Notes under the pieces: generated by a model | The model's input: only the letters and a program-made list of their open reading frames with translations | Databases searched by the model: none | What the model was told of the DNA's origin: nothing | Part shown: positions 12,467 to 24,262 of the stretch, in pieces | Layout of the letters: the number at the start of each line of letters is the position of its first letter | How positions within the stretch are numbered: the first letter of the stretch is position 1 | Position numbers and translations under genes: made by a program | NCBI GenBank assembly: GCA_025786725.1 | Contig: JAHLTZ010000003.1 | Location: 914,863 to 978,862 of the forward strand | From: Syncephalis fuscata | Lineage: Eukaryota > Zoopagomycota > Zoopagomycetes > Zoopagales > Piptocephalidaceae | DNA: 64,000 nucleotides | Direction: 5' to 3'

Positions 12467-12614
12467 AATTGATTATTACTTGTACTTGTGATTAAACTGT
12501 GATATTATACTGATTATGTGTTAATACAATATGAGTATTTATATATATACTAAATATTTAATGTGATTTGGTGCTAAATGACAACTCAATAATATTTGTA
12601 CAATTGAACTAGGT

Positions 12615-13435
12615 AGTCGTTTTATTGAACATGGAACTGGGTAGTGAGCGATATCGAAATTTAAAATACTTATAGATTTATTATGAGTATGCATATATCC
12701 AGTATGCATATATCCATCTTTTACCTATATCATCCCCGTTCTATTCCACATAAATATATATTATTCTATGAAATACTAGACACATTTTATTGTTTATATG
12801 CGGCAATATACTTTGCTCATTCCACTCACTCCACTATACACACTGTAGCTTTGACATGGTTTCATATGCTTTGTTACCGTACACTTATCATTCTATATAT
12901 CATTTATACTCATCTAGTCCTCCTCTATCCAAATCTGATTTTATTTTTGTTCTAGCTTTATTATTAATAAATATCGACTAATTCCGCTCATTGATCATGC
13001 ATATATGCTATTAACTTTAATATTGCTAATCTCGTTTAATATTGCATATTCATTATAATGTTTATCATATTATTATATATTGGCCATACGCTGTCTATAG
13101 CTGTTGTCGGTATAATTCCAACTCTTTTATTAATGAAAATTGACATATCGCACTTAGTTTGTTCACTGAGTTATATTGATAGAACAAATAATATGGATAT
13201 GAACGGTTATGTTTTATTAAGATTATTTATAAATAAACTAGATCATGCCAATTAGTCATGATTTTAATGTCAATCGAGCAAAGTGACGGGTATACATAGT
13301 AATAACACTTATTGTATTGATATATGCATACTAGATAATGAATCTACAATAATGAGTATTTGATGATTGATGTCACTCACTAACTACTATCATGTTCAAT
13401 AGACTTAATATTATTAAATGTTAGTCATTTGATTG
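12615..13435. mobile_element. TIR element family, copy A
   Basis: One of five long copies of a dispersed repeat of about 0.8-1 kb. The right end (from TGCATACTAGATAATGAATC near 13325 to about 13435) is the inverse of the left-end sequence seen in the other copies (TTATCCAGTATGCATATATC). Copy A's own left end is degenerate. No transposase frame is present. An internal frame at 13058-13255 (65 aa, hydrophobic) encodes exactly the same peptide as one in copy B at 33885-34082. The layout is that of a non-autonomous inverted-repeat (MITE or fold-back) element. Confidence 0.75.
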
Positions 13436-13559
13436 CCACTATTACAAACGCCATGCTATTATTATAATCATGTATTAATAAGTACAACATAGTTATTTAT
13501 ATACTAATAAACACATTATGACTAACACTATTATTTTATATATTTAATTTAATCATATT

Positions 13560-15169
13560 TTAAAAAACGCTTTTTAAAAGATCTTGACTTGTCAACGTGG
13601 GAAATTCTTCTTTTTCTTGTTCGGTTTCGTTATCTTCTTCCTCTTCTTCTTCATTAGAAAATTCAATGCTAATAATACCATTCCATAATATGTATCCTAT
13701 CATTAATCCTATACCACCAATAATTGATAACCAACGCTTTTGAACAAAGCTACGCTCTTCTTGTGGCGACACATCAGATTGATTTGCTTGTTTACGGCTA
13801 TGGTGTTCATCTGCGCCTGGCTTTGCTTGACGCCAGGATGACCAATAGTTCTGTACTGCCATCCATCCATCACCACCCAATAGAACACGTGCTGGTAATG
13901 CCAATATACCGGAGAATGTGGCCGGCAATGGCGGGAATGCTTCCAATGGCTGAGGAACTGCTGTGCTCATATAGGCGCGTATTTTATCGCAGTAGGCCAC
14001 GAGCAATGGAAAGTCGCTAATTAGCATTTGACGCAATGTTGACTGTCGAAATTCATCTGCATACAAATGAAGTGCCAAATGTCCATAGACAACGGCATCT
14101 AATGATGAAGGACTAATACAAATAAGCTTAATGTTTAATCTATTCAATAGCTGTACAGTAATATATTCTTACTTGCTACCAAAAAAATAGGGCTGTAGAC
14201 CAAGTTTTGCTGATAGGCTGTATAGCAATTGCGTGCAGACGGTATAATCTAGCATAACCATAAATGAGCTGATTAGTATATATAAATATATAAATATGTG
14301 TGTATTATTTGTATTTACTTGGTCTAATAGCTTCTTCTTTTTAGAAATGTTTTTAATACCTGCAGCTTGTTCTTCCATTTCTAGTTCATTATCATCTGAC
14401 TTTGCCTTGTCTGTTCTTACTCCATACTCTGGTGTTGCCAATCGTTCCTTGGCCGCATTTCTCATGCGAATAGGAACGATATACCGTGTATGTAATGGCG
14501 ATAGATTTGAATACACAGGCCGTACAACACTTACAAAGTTTTCTTCTACTTGGAACCATTCATACAGCTTTTACCGTTATCAGTAAAAATAATTATCATT
14601 ATTGTTAATTTACTTACCTGTGCATTGTAAAGTGTATGATCCACCATGGCTCGATAACTAATAAAAGTATTTGGATTAGAATTGGCATTACTAAGTGATA
14701 TTATCCTACGCACGCAATTGCATCCGCTTGTTGTTTCTTAGTTAGCTCTGCATCCAGATCGTAGTCCTATTAAATCTGTTTGTTATTATTTCGATGATGC
14801 TTGTTTGCACCTCTTACCGTATCTTGTAAATACTGAATAATATTTTCAGAACCTGATACAACTTTATGGTCGCCTATCTTTAAGACAGGCAGCTCACCTA
14901 ATAACTGGTGTGAGCCACGAATAGCTAAATATCGTCGCTACTTACCATTGGGCGATATTGTTGGGTCGTTGGCATTATAGACCGACCAGTCAGCTTTTAT
15001 GAATAATAAAAATGCCTATATTATAAAGCGAATTAGAATTAAATTCCACGCGAATAATAGACAGCTCTATAAATACCTGAATGCCCAAACAGAAAGGATC
15101 TATGCTTGGTAGATTCCAACGACCTGCCCACGAATAAAGTGTTAGTGGTGCTTTTGGCGTTCTCGTCAT
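13560..15169 (-). CDS. Metaxin / Sam37-like mitochondrial outer-membrane import protein
   Basis: About eight exons: 15169..15077, 15015..14946, 14897..14818, 14766..14714, 14657..14618, 14567..~14319, ~14248..14170, 14112..13560. The N-terminal GST-like part contains GELPVLKIGDHKVVSGSENI and IQYLQD. The C-terminal GST part has PSSLDAVVYGHLALHL, a metaxin hallmark. A transmembrane segment (IIGGIGLMIGYILWNGIISI) and an acidic tail end the protein. Family knowledge: metaxin/Sam37 belongs to the SAM complex that inserts beta-barrel proteins in the mitochondrial outer membrane. One junction is unsettled: the Lys-rich KNISKKKKLLDQ exon and the following YTVCTQLLYSLSAK exon do not join cleanly in phase at the obvious donor. 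A donor near 14363 would fix the phase but drop the Lys-rich stretch. Otherwise the frame is intact. Confidence 0.88.
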
Positions 15170-16705
15170 GATAGCAACAACTAATGAGAAAAAAATGGTT
15201 GATATTTATTTTAACTCTCCAAAGCAGCAAATCATTTTACGCAATCGATCGTAATGAGTTGATTAGATTAAATTGTGTTTAGATTATCATTTACAATTAA
15301 TATTAATAAATGTAACATTGTCATTTCCATAAAATAGAATTGATTAAATGTAACAGAACATTGTATTAGTAATAATATTAAACATTTATTTTATTCAGGT
15401 AATGCGTTGGTATGCCCATTTATACTAATCTTTTTTATTAACTCTTTTTCTTTCTCTTTTGGTGGGTCACTATTCAATTATATATACAAGGCGTAGTTTA
15501 GAATAGATATGTTTACAAGTATTCTACTTAACATTCAATGAAAGCTATTGTTACCCATTCTTTTTATTGCGCTTATTGTTTTATCGAAAATATGTTCTAT
15601 ATAATGAGTAACTTTAGTGTCAAGCGACTTTTATTTTTAATGCATTTATTGTTTCACTTATAATTTGTTCTACAATATGCCAACATGTTGAATATATTGA
15701 TTTTTATTCTTTCAATGCACTTTGCCATTAATAAATTAACTCGAGCCTTTATAAATATTGGCTAACAGGCTCCACATCTCACAATCTACATCATCACATT
15801 TCCCTTTCTCTTTCTTCACACTTGATAGCATATATCCATTGCATATATTCGTACACTCCATACATGCTAACTAGATAGTGTTAGTAGTTGACTGACTACT
15901 AGTCAAGTACAAGCACCTTTTATACTACGCCCTTACATTGCTCTTTAATATAACTTTTTTGCAAATCACTTTCATTACTTCGATCATTGCCGCTGTCACC
16001 TTCTTTGACAGGGCAAGTGCATTTTTTGCTTGTTTTTGCTTATTTATCACCCTTATAACTGTTATATCGTATAGATTTGAAAATAAGATATTAATATTTA
16101 TAATGGCTAATAAATTATTTATTAAAAATGCATAATAACATGAAATAAAACATAATAAAACTAAACATATCGATACTGTGCCAACATTAATGGTACTGGT
16201 AATAACATCGGACTCATGTTCTAGTTAAATAATTGCTATTTTTTATTGTCAATATTCTATACTATTTACAATGATATAAACCAATATCAGTCCAGAATAA
16301 TAATAATAATAATACGAAGTAAATGTAAGCCAAGTGGTATGGTTATGACTTTGAAACGATATACCAACTAAAACGATATGGTAGTGGTAATCAGGTGGAG
16401 ATATAAATATATCCATCTTAAAAAATTACAGCGTGCTGTTGCAAAAGGAACCGCGATCGTCATATGTATATATTTGTTAAAATATTGGAAAGCAGAAAAG
16501 TATAATCACAAATAGAAACTCAAAGGAGCTGTCTAAAGGCAGCTCTTGAACAATGGCTACAAATACTTCTAATAAAATAAAATACGCAAAGAAAGAGAAA
16601 GCGAGAAAGAAATAAACTGGAATTGAAAACATAAATTGGTAATAAAGGAAAATTCGAGCATTCTTCATATTCTCGAGTTGCGCGTACGCGTATTAATCAG
16701 TGAAT
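15170..16705. other. Intergenic with promoter-like module
   Basis: AT-rich spacer of 1.5 kb. Near 15750-15850 a TATAAATA-like box is followed by a CT-rich stretch and CACACTTGATAGCATATATC, nearly repeated at about 34545-34630. A 65-aa hydrophobic frame at 15938-16135 follows it, but nothing else supports that frame as a gene. Confidence 0.4.
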
Positions 16706-19129
16706 TTACACTATCTCTGATATACGTGTTCGCTTAGCTTGATTTAAATTATAGACAAATGGGTGATTGGAAGTGGCGGCTGTATGATCGGGCATGGTCA
16801 TTTGATGATGGACATTCGATGGATTTGTCGCTGTGGCAAATTCAATAAATGTACGTTTCATACCGGTGTTTAAGGCATTCACCGCACTGTGATCTGGAAT
16901 AGGCGCCGCCATATTTGGTTCATTCCAGTTGACCATCTTCTGGGCAACATCAAGCATTACTGCCGATAGCGGCGTACCGTAGAGAGCGGCCGTCGTGGCA
17001 ATCATACTACTATGACTGCTGCTGTTGTTGTTACTTAATTCATGAGAACTTTGGTTGTGACTTCCTGGTATTGTTGACGGAAATAGCGCAATGGCATCAA
17101 CGTTATTAGGTTTATTCGTCACATTATTCTCAAATTCTTCAATGGCACCAGCCGATGGAAAAGGTCGTGGAATTGAAAACGTCATTTGGGCCGAGTTGGC
17201 CGCTTGTGATCGAATAAGATGCACACAGTACTTTTCAACAACACTAAGTAGCGTATCTTTACTAAATGGCTTGGGCAAAACATCGTTCATACCGCAAGAC
17301 ATATAAACAATACGTGCATCCTGTGTAACATTAGCCGTTACACTTACGATTGGAGTACAGCGGTCAAATTGACGAATTTGTGCTGTTGCACTCATACCAT
17401 CAAGATGCGGCATCATAATATCCTATTGTGTTGTGTAGATAACAATATTGTAAAATCAATTAGTCGATGGATTAAGTAATAAAGCGATTGATTAACAAAA
17501 AATATTGTGATAACTTACCATAAGCACAAGATCGTATTTGCTGATGTTCATTTTGTTTACAGCTGTTAAGCCATCCTCCGCCTCATCAAGTGTACAGCCA
17601 AATATTTGTAGAATCCGACCGCTTAGTCGGCGACATACGACATCGTCCTCGACTAGCAGCACTTTGGGTGGCTGTAGCCAGCTTGGACGACGCGCCTCAA
17701 GCTCTGAAACATTGCCGGCCTTTTTAGCCAATTGTTTTCTCTTTCGTACAATGGCCGATGTCTTATTCTTTGGCGTTTCAACCGATGTTAGCTGCGATTT
17801 CTCAGAGATGTTGTTAACAGGCTGCATTGGCGAGATCATAGGGGCTCCGCTAGTTGGACTCGACAACGAGGCAGTTGCAGCTGGTGTCGATAGTCCCGAT
17901 GTGTTGATGGACATTAGTGGTTGCGTATATTGCTGATATATAGGTGCAGCTGCCATACTGGCTGTAGTATGAGGCTGCAGTGTTGGTGAGGCCTGTAATT
18001 GTTGTAGAAATGAACTATTTACAAATCCATCTGCTAAAAGTGGTGGAGATGGCAGCATCGTTACTGGTGACGACATTGAACTACTGCTATTCGGTGGAAT
18101 GTTTAGACGATCAAGATGACGCTCAAAAACCGTAATGGCATCTGCATGCGTTTCAATAAGCTGTTTTAGCTGATTACTGAATGTTGTCTGATCTATATTA
18201 AATTAAAAATCGTCCAATATGAGCAATGGCCATACATATATTAATACAGTTGCAATAAACAATCTTTGTCTTACTTACCAGGACGACTATCGATTAAATA
18301 TTGTACAATTTGATTCATCAGTTTATCGCGACTGGCAAGGCCGTGATAAGCTTCTTGAAGATCATTTGTAAGTATTTCGCATTGTATCGTAGTACGTTTT
18401 AAAACTTCGGCAGTCTCTTCCTGAAGCCGTGTCGTTGCATCCAACTCCTGTTGAAGTTTTTCAACTTGGGACATTACCTCCGCAATCTGGCTGGCATTAG
18501 TCGTCATTGAGCTAGAACCTGCTCCATTGCTTAACAACGTGTTACAAGCCCCCTGTGGACTTGGGCCGGCAGAAAGTGACTTATTAGCGCATTTACGTCG
18601 AATTCCCTCAAGTAAATCGTGTCGATTTCGTTGGAACATCGGATGATCAAACTCCCATGCCTGTAAAGTGATAAATGTGATTGATGGCGCAAAGTACGAT
18701 TAGACATGCTGGATGTTTAAAACCAACTTACTACTTACATGTTCACCATAAAGCATAATATCATCATCGTTATTACGCTTAACTTTATGAAAGTCGTATT
18801 TGTTCAATTGACGAACAAAGGACGCAAAGTTGGAATGCTTGAAATGCATTGGAAGAATAGATTTTGAAAATTCACTTTGATCCTTGACAATAAACGATTT
18901 GCCATAGTCGCCCCACGAAACAACACGTACATGGCGCTCATCCTCGAGTAGACTGCAATGATTGTACCGATTTTACCCGTTAGTACTTGTTCCAATTGTT
19001 TAATACTTGCAGTATATTTAGCACAACAAGATTAATCACCTACCTGTGCAATTTACGAATAAAGTCTGGAATCAAATGTCCACTGGTTAAATTAGTATTA
19101 CCAGAACGGTGATCTTTGTTATCGGTCAT
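16706..19129 (-). CDS. skn7: Skn7/Prr1-type HSF-domain response regulator
   Basis: Five exons in clean phase: 19129..19044, 18952..18739, 18660..18279, 18192..17519, 17422..16706. The N-terminal HSF-type DNA-binding domain spans about residues 20-105, with RVVSWGDYGKSFIVKDQSEF and HFKHSNFASFVRQLNKYDFH. It is followed by a coiled coil (EVMSQVEKLQQELDATTRLQ). A receiver domain follows at about residues 385-500, with acidic pocket VLLVEDDVVCRRL, phospho-acceptor DLVLMDIMMPHLDG (Asp in MDIMMP), TANVT and the conserved Lys in LPKPFSKD. Family knowledge: Skn7 is the nuclear response regulator of the fungal HOG phosphorelay (Sln1-Ypd1), controlling oxidative stress and cell-wall genes. The tail is Asn/Ser/Thr-rich and ends in a basic KRTRIS. 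The gene appears intact. Confidence 0.95.
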
Positions 19130-22058
19130 GGCTGTACAATTAACCAAAGATATAGATATGTGTTGTAGATTAAACTTGGTCAAGATAATAAAATCGAACA
19201 GTTTAAACTAAGCACCAGAATACAATGATCAGTTGAAAAATGCTACAAACTACTAGTTAGGCCTGCTGAATAGCTGCTGGAATATCTGCCGGGCTTAACA
19301 ATAGTTCTGTTTGTTAAATAAAATTCAGGATGTATAGCAAGCAACTGAAAACAATGGCTTGGTGTCAAATGAGTTATTAATAAACTATGTTTGCTTTGTT
19401 GAAGCTGGACAAGTGCTAAAGCAACTTGCTAATCAAACACTAAATAAAAAAACTATGTGTGTGTGCACGCGTTAGTACTCTGATTGGTGTGGATGGAATT
19501 TAAAAGGAAACTGTAAAGTAGTTGTGTTGCCAGAGAACAAGCAATTATGTAACAAGTGTAGTACACCTGCCGAGCACTACATACAAACGAATAGGCAAAA
19601 ATGGTAGCTCGGTCTAGTCAAGAGCGCGCTGAGCAGTAAGCAGTTTCGACACACTCAGCGCTTAGACAGCCATGAAAACACAATTGAAAGGGAAAGTGGC
19701 CCAATCCATTGGTGTGGCACTTACAAAAACAAGTGTATAAAACGATAGGATGCCTAGGATCGACTATGGAGCTAGTGACGCTGATAGGCACAAGTCTTGA
19801 TAAACAGAGCAAATTAAAGGCAGACAAAAGCTAACTGTTAAAATGGGCGGAGTAATAAAATGACGAATGAAGAATAATTTACCTGTAGTATGTCACTTTA
19901 TAATAATTCAAAAATGGCTGAGGCGTCGAAGCAGGACAGTACGTGATAGCACGCGGTATTGAACAAAATCCGCCAATGGTTGTCGAAAGCGTGCAAGGCA
20001 AGGGAGCAACAAAGGTCAATAGGCCGATCCGACTGAGTTTAGACGAACTTGCGCGGCAGGCGGTACGAACAAAACTATGGCAATTGGTGGTGTAAGCAAA
20101 GATGGAGAACAATGATAAATTGGAAAGATACAGCTTGAAGCTTAAGCAGTATATATATAAACAAAGAGCTATACTAGAAGACAAGGTGGTAAGGATGACC
20201 GTTCAACTACAAGGAGGCTAGGCTTTGATGTGCAGCCGCTTTTTGGTTCAGTTGTCAAAGCGGCCATACGTATACTGCCCACGAGGACGCTCATTTGCAC
20301 GGCTGGGAGTCTCTGCACGTGCAGCCTCGTAAGTATGGGCGGAATAGTATGATATTGAATGAATACTGAAACAAAACATATCGGTAAAAAAGTAATGGAA
20401 AACGGGAATAAATATGCATGTTCGGTGACCAGCTACAGCATTAGAGGTCAGCCTGCATGTTCACATTTAGTACCCAGAGAACAGCAATGTATTGCTGCAA
20501 AACAACTTTACTATTCTCTATGGGGTGTAATGGCAAAGGCGCTCCAATGGCCAACTAATCCGGAAATACGGTATGGTACCTGACTTGTCGGCAAATGATT
20601 TTACTCTAAATAGCATTAAACAGTAATAGCAATAGTCACTTATTACAATATTCGCATTTTATTTAATAAATAATAGCGTTACATATTAGTGATTTAATTA
20701 AAACACAAGCAAAATAACAGCATAAAGCAGTACAGCAGCAATCCTTTATGATAGCTGAATCTTTGGCAAATGTTTGTACACCATTACGTTTGAGAAACAG
20801 CGACTGTTGTTAACGCGTACATGAAACAATATAGTAATTGCGCATATCTGCTTGTTTGGTGCATTTTGAATTTTATTTACCGAAATAAAATATATTATAA
20901 ATAGATTGGATCATGAAACAACAACTGTTATATCTTGCAATAGTCTATTGTGTTGCTTAAATGGCTGTATGATGGTCAATATAATACAAAAAGACATACT
21001 ATGTCGCAATGGTGCTGAATAGTACACTTTACTGTAATTCATATGGCTTTACTTGAATGCAATCTTCGGTAATTGCGGGGCCATCATATTGCCACAAGAA
21101 TTCAACCTGGTATGGTTACACAAATCAGGTCGAACCATGGCGGGCCTAGACCGGCCGTAGACCGATGATTGGTCCAAATATTATAGTGTAAGTTCTAGCT
21201 GAAATCGTACAGGGCTTGAATAGATTCAAACAAGGACATAATACATACATTTGCTACTTTTAAATTTAACAATACCATGTGCTACATTTTTACCGGCCAA
21301 AATAGTGTCATGACTAACCAACCATTGGGTTTGTTTGTAACAAGCAGCCAATCTGATAATCATGTGCTTAGCTTGATTCTACATGTGTACGCCTATACTA
21401 GTCACATTGCAATCTAATACTACTATTATCGGCATATTTTAATATCAACTATTTAATCCAAAAATAGTGGTCAAATTGGCGAAATATTAGCTATTCATAG
21501 ACAAGGCTAGTTTTATTCTTAGCAATAAGTTGTGTATAAAGTGGTACTTATTATTTTGCTAGTATCATTCTAATTAATAACTTTATTATTATACACATAC
21601 AATTATTTGTGCTAAATGGCATCTTAAGTCTAGTAGTTTCTAAGTAGGACTAGTACGCTTTTGTTTATGTATATATATATGTATAATGAATATAATAAAC
21701 GTTGCTATTGATGAGCATAAAATTCGGCTGAATTACGCTGCCATATTTAATTGCTATTATAAGCACAATTATACACATACTGCCATCGTCGGTACACAAC
21801 AATACAATAACAAATAATTACAGTTTTAATTTCAACAAAAGCCATCATCTATGCTATCTACAATCCATTTCTATGCACAAAGTCGTCTTGCTACCAACAA
21901 CTATACTGCATTAATGTAACATAGATAGCCATTGAACCGCTGTACTAAGCGGTTCAATTACACTTGTACAAGCTATATAGTAGCAGAAAAAGCAAAAACA
22001 ATTAATGTTCCAGCGATAAAGCACAGTCACATTGTATCTAAACGGAGCAAAAAGCTAT
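19130..22058. other. Long intergenic region
   Basis: 2.9 kb upstream of the Skn7-like gene. I see no convincing coding exon, repeat array or RNA gene. Short open frames here are scattered and lack splice or family support. Confidence 0.4.
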
Positions 22059-22131
22059 TGCGACATCCCCGGATCGAACGGGGGACATTTAGATCTTCAG
22101 TCTAACGCTCTCCCAACTGAGCTAATGTCGC
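22059..22131 (-). tRNA. tRNA-Phe (anticodon GAA)
   Basis: On the minus strand this 73-nt stretch folds as a cloverleaf. The acceptor stem is GCGACAT with ATGTCGC, the D arm TAGCTCAGTTGGGAGAGC, the anticodon loop CTGAAGA with anticodon GAA, and the T arm has GTTCGAT. The discriminator is A and no intron is seen. It decodes UUC and UUU. Internal A and B boxes for RNA polymerase III are present. Confidence 0.95.
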
Positions 22132-23273
22132 TATCGGATAAAATTTTATGTTTTTTTACATACATATTCTAAAAATTATATATACATTTGTAACTCAGCT
22201 GTTTTTTATAAAATACTAATATACACATTTATAATGTTTTATTAAATTATTCAAGTAGGTTTAGCTATGTTTATAATAGAATATATATTTTAATATATTA
22301 TCAATGCCAATTGGCTAATATATTATTTTATTAGTATACGTATTTAATCAACTTTTATTAATCGTTATCTATTTCACTCCACTTTTAAACATAATTAAAC
22401 ACGCATTCATTACTATAACATATATAATATTACATCCAACATTAATTAATTTATGTGTAATTATCAGTACAATAATGTAATTAATTAGTTATTTTTATTA
22501 TTACTTTAATATATATATATTGTCGTTTATGATATTAATTGTTCAAATTTTATAATAATTATATTAATATTGATCTTACATTACAAATATGCCTAAAATG
22601 CAATAGTAGAATATTAAAAAATAGAAAATATTATTTAGATGCAATAACAACAAATCCAGAATGGCATGGAATTACGATAATATGACTTCTATTAATATTC
22701 AATCAATCTTTTTACACATGGTCAACAACAATAATAATCGGCCTAAATGTTCCAAAGAAATCAACAGTATTTACATTGTTTATTTAAATCAATTATTAGC
22801 AATATTTTAATATAAAGTAATATAGCTATATCGCGTATAACAACAACACGACTTTAATTGGAAAGAATTGTGCTTTGGGGACAGATGTGGGAGTCAAAGT
22901 ACAGTTCGACCAAGACGACGTTGTAATAGAAATAATACATTAACCAAGTAGCAATAATAAGAAATTAAAATAATTATTTAACTAGTTAAATAAGTTGTGG
23001 ACAGATACATAAAAGACTAGATATATCGTATGTATGGCAATTGTTAAATAGCAAAGCTGATGCACAAACAGCCAATAGTTTGTCAATCGATTATGAATTA
23101 ATAGTATTTGAGCTGTTAATGACAACGATAATAATATGCTATTGCTACTACAACAGTAGCTATTTTGAAAATAAAGAACCTTTATTTTAATTAGTAGACG
23201 CTATTAATAAATTAAAAAGTGCAAAAATTTGCATTTTTTTTATTACTTTTCTTAGTATTTTATATACGCAATC
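22132..23273. other. AT-rich intergenic region upstream of Rrp4
   Basis: 1.1 kb of very AT-rich DNA between the tRNA and the Rrp4 gene. Nothing beyond simple AT tracts was seen. Confidence 0.45.
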
Positions 23274-24262
23274 ATGTCTGGACCGACGTTTGTCACGCCT
23301 GCGCAGGTCGTCACCAGCGACACCTCGTTTATGCGGTAAGTAGTGCGATCGATGCATTCATCGCAACGATGATGAGCCTTAACAAACCAATTGCGGCTTA
23401 GTGGTCATGGCACCTACCAGGAAGGCAAGGAGATCGTGTCAGCAGTGGCTGGTGTTGTCGAGCAGGTCAATAAGCTAATAACGGTACGACCGCTCCGTGC
23501 ACGCTATTCGGGCGAGATCGGCGATGTTGTTGTTGGCCGTATCACCGAGGTGGGCCAGCGACGATGGAAGGTTGACGTGAATGCTCGTCAAGACGGCGTG
23601 TTGCTATTGTCGTCCGTGAATCTGCCCGGCGGTGTTCAGGTGAGCGTGACAGCTAGTGCACACTGGCTACATGAGTGCATGTAACTTTGGTGCACTAACA
23701 TTAACCTTGTTCTTGTTTTCTTTTTTTGGACGCGGACCATCCACAGCGGCGCAAGTCTGAATCAGATGAATTGCAAATGCGAAAGTTTTTTACCGAAGGT
23801 GATATGATTGTAGCTGAGGCACAAGCATTCTTCCAGGATGGCGCCATGTCTATGCATACGCGTAGTCTCAAATATGGTAAATTGCGTAACGGCGTGCTCA
23901 TCGCGGTGCCGCCTTCCTTAGTACTACGTAGTCGATCACACTTTCATACGCTTGCGAATAGTATTGAGGTGATTATCGGACTCAATGGCTACATCTGGGT
24001 CTGCAAGCGGGCAAGCAAGGCGCCCGAAGAGATGGAGCCGGATGAGCTATACGCCGACATCAACGAAGAGATTAGCGCCCAAGAACGTGACACTATTGCT
24101 AGAATATGCAATTGTCTTCGAGGCTTGGCCGACCGACAAATTGCCATTGACTACACAAAGCTCGCATATGCCTATGAAGCATCGCTAGAACACGAAGCCA
24201 AAGCACTACTCGAGCTGGACGTAATGGAGACCGTTTTAGCGGCAGCAATAGCGCGCGTATAA
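23274..24262 (+). CDS. rrp4: Exosome complex subunit Rrp4
   Basis: Three exons: 23274..23335, 23402..23639, 23747..24262. The N-terminus carries [11 protein letters not shown] and RGHGTYQEG, typical of Rrp4. Next is the S1 RNA-binding domain ([40 protein letters not shown]) and a KH domain ([16 protein letters not shown]). [19 protein letters not shown] and [16 protein letters not shown] match the family closely. Family knowledge: Rrp4 is one of three S1/KH cap subunits of the RNA exosome, acting in nucleus and cytoplasm in 3'-5' rRNA processing and RNA decay. The gene is more GC-rich than its surroundings and fully intact. Confidence 0.95.

Noticed and set aside
13058-13255. Identical 65-aa frames in TIR copies A and B as transposase remains
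   Set aside because: Identity is explained by near-identical DNA. The peptide is hydrophobic with no DDE/DDD or DNA-binding motif.
14296-14586. Plus-strand frame of 96 aa
   Set aside because: It is antisense to the metaxin exon.
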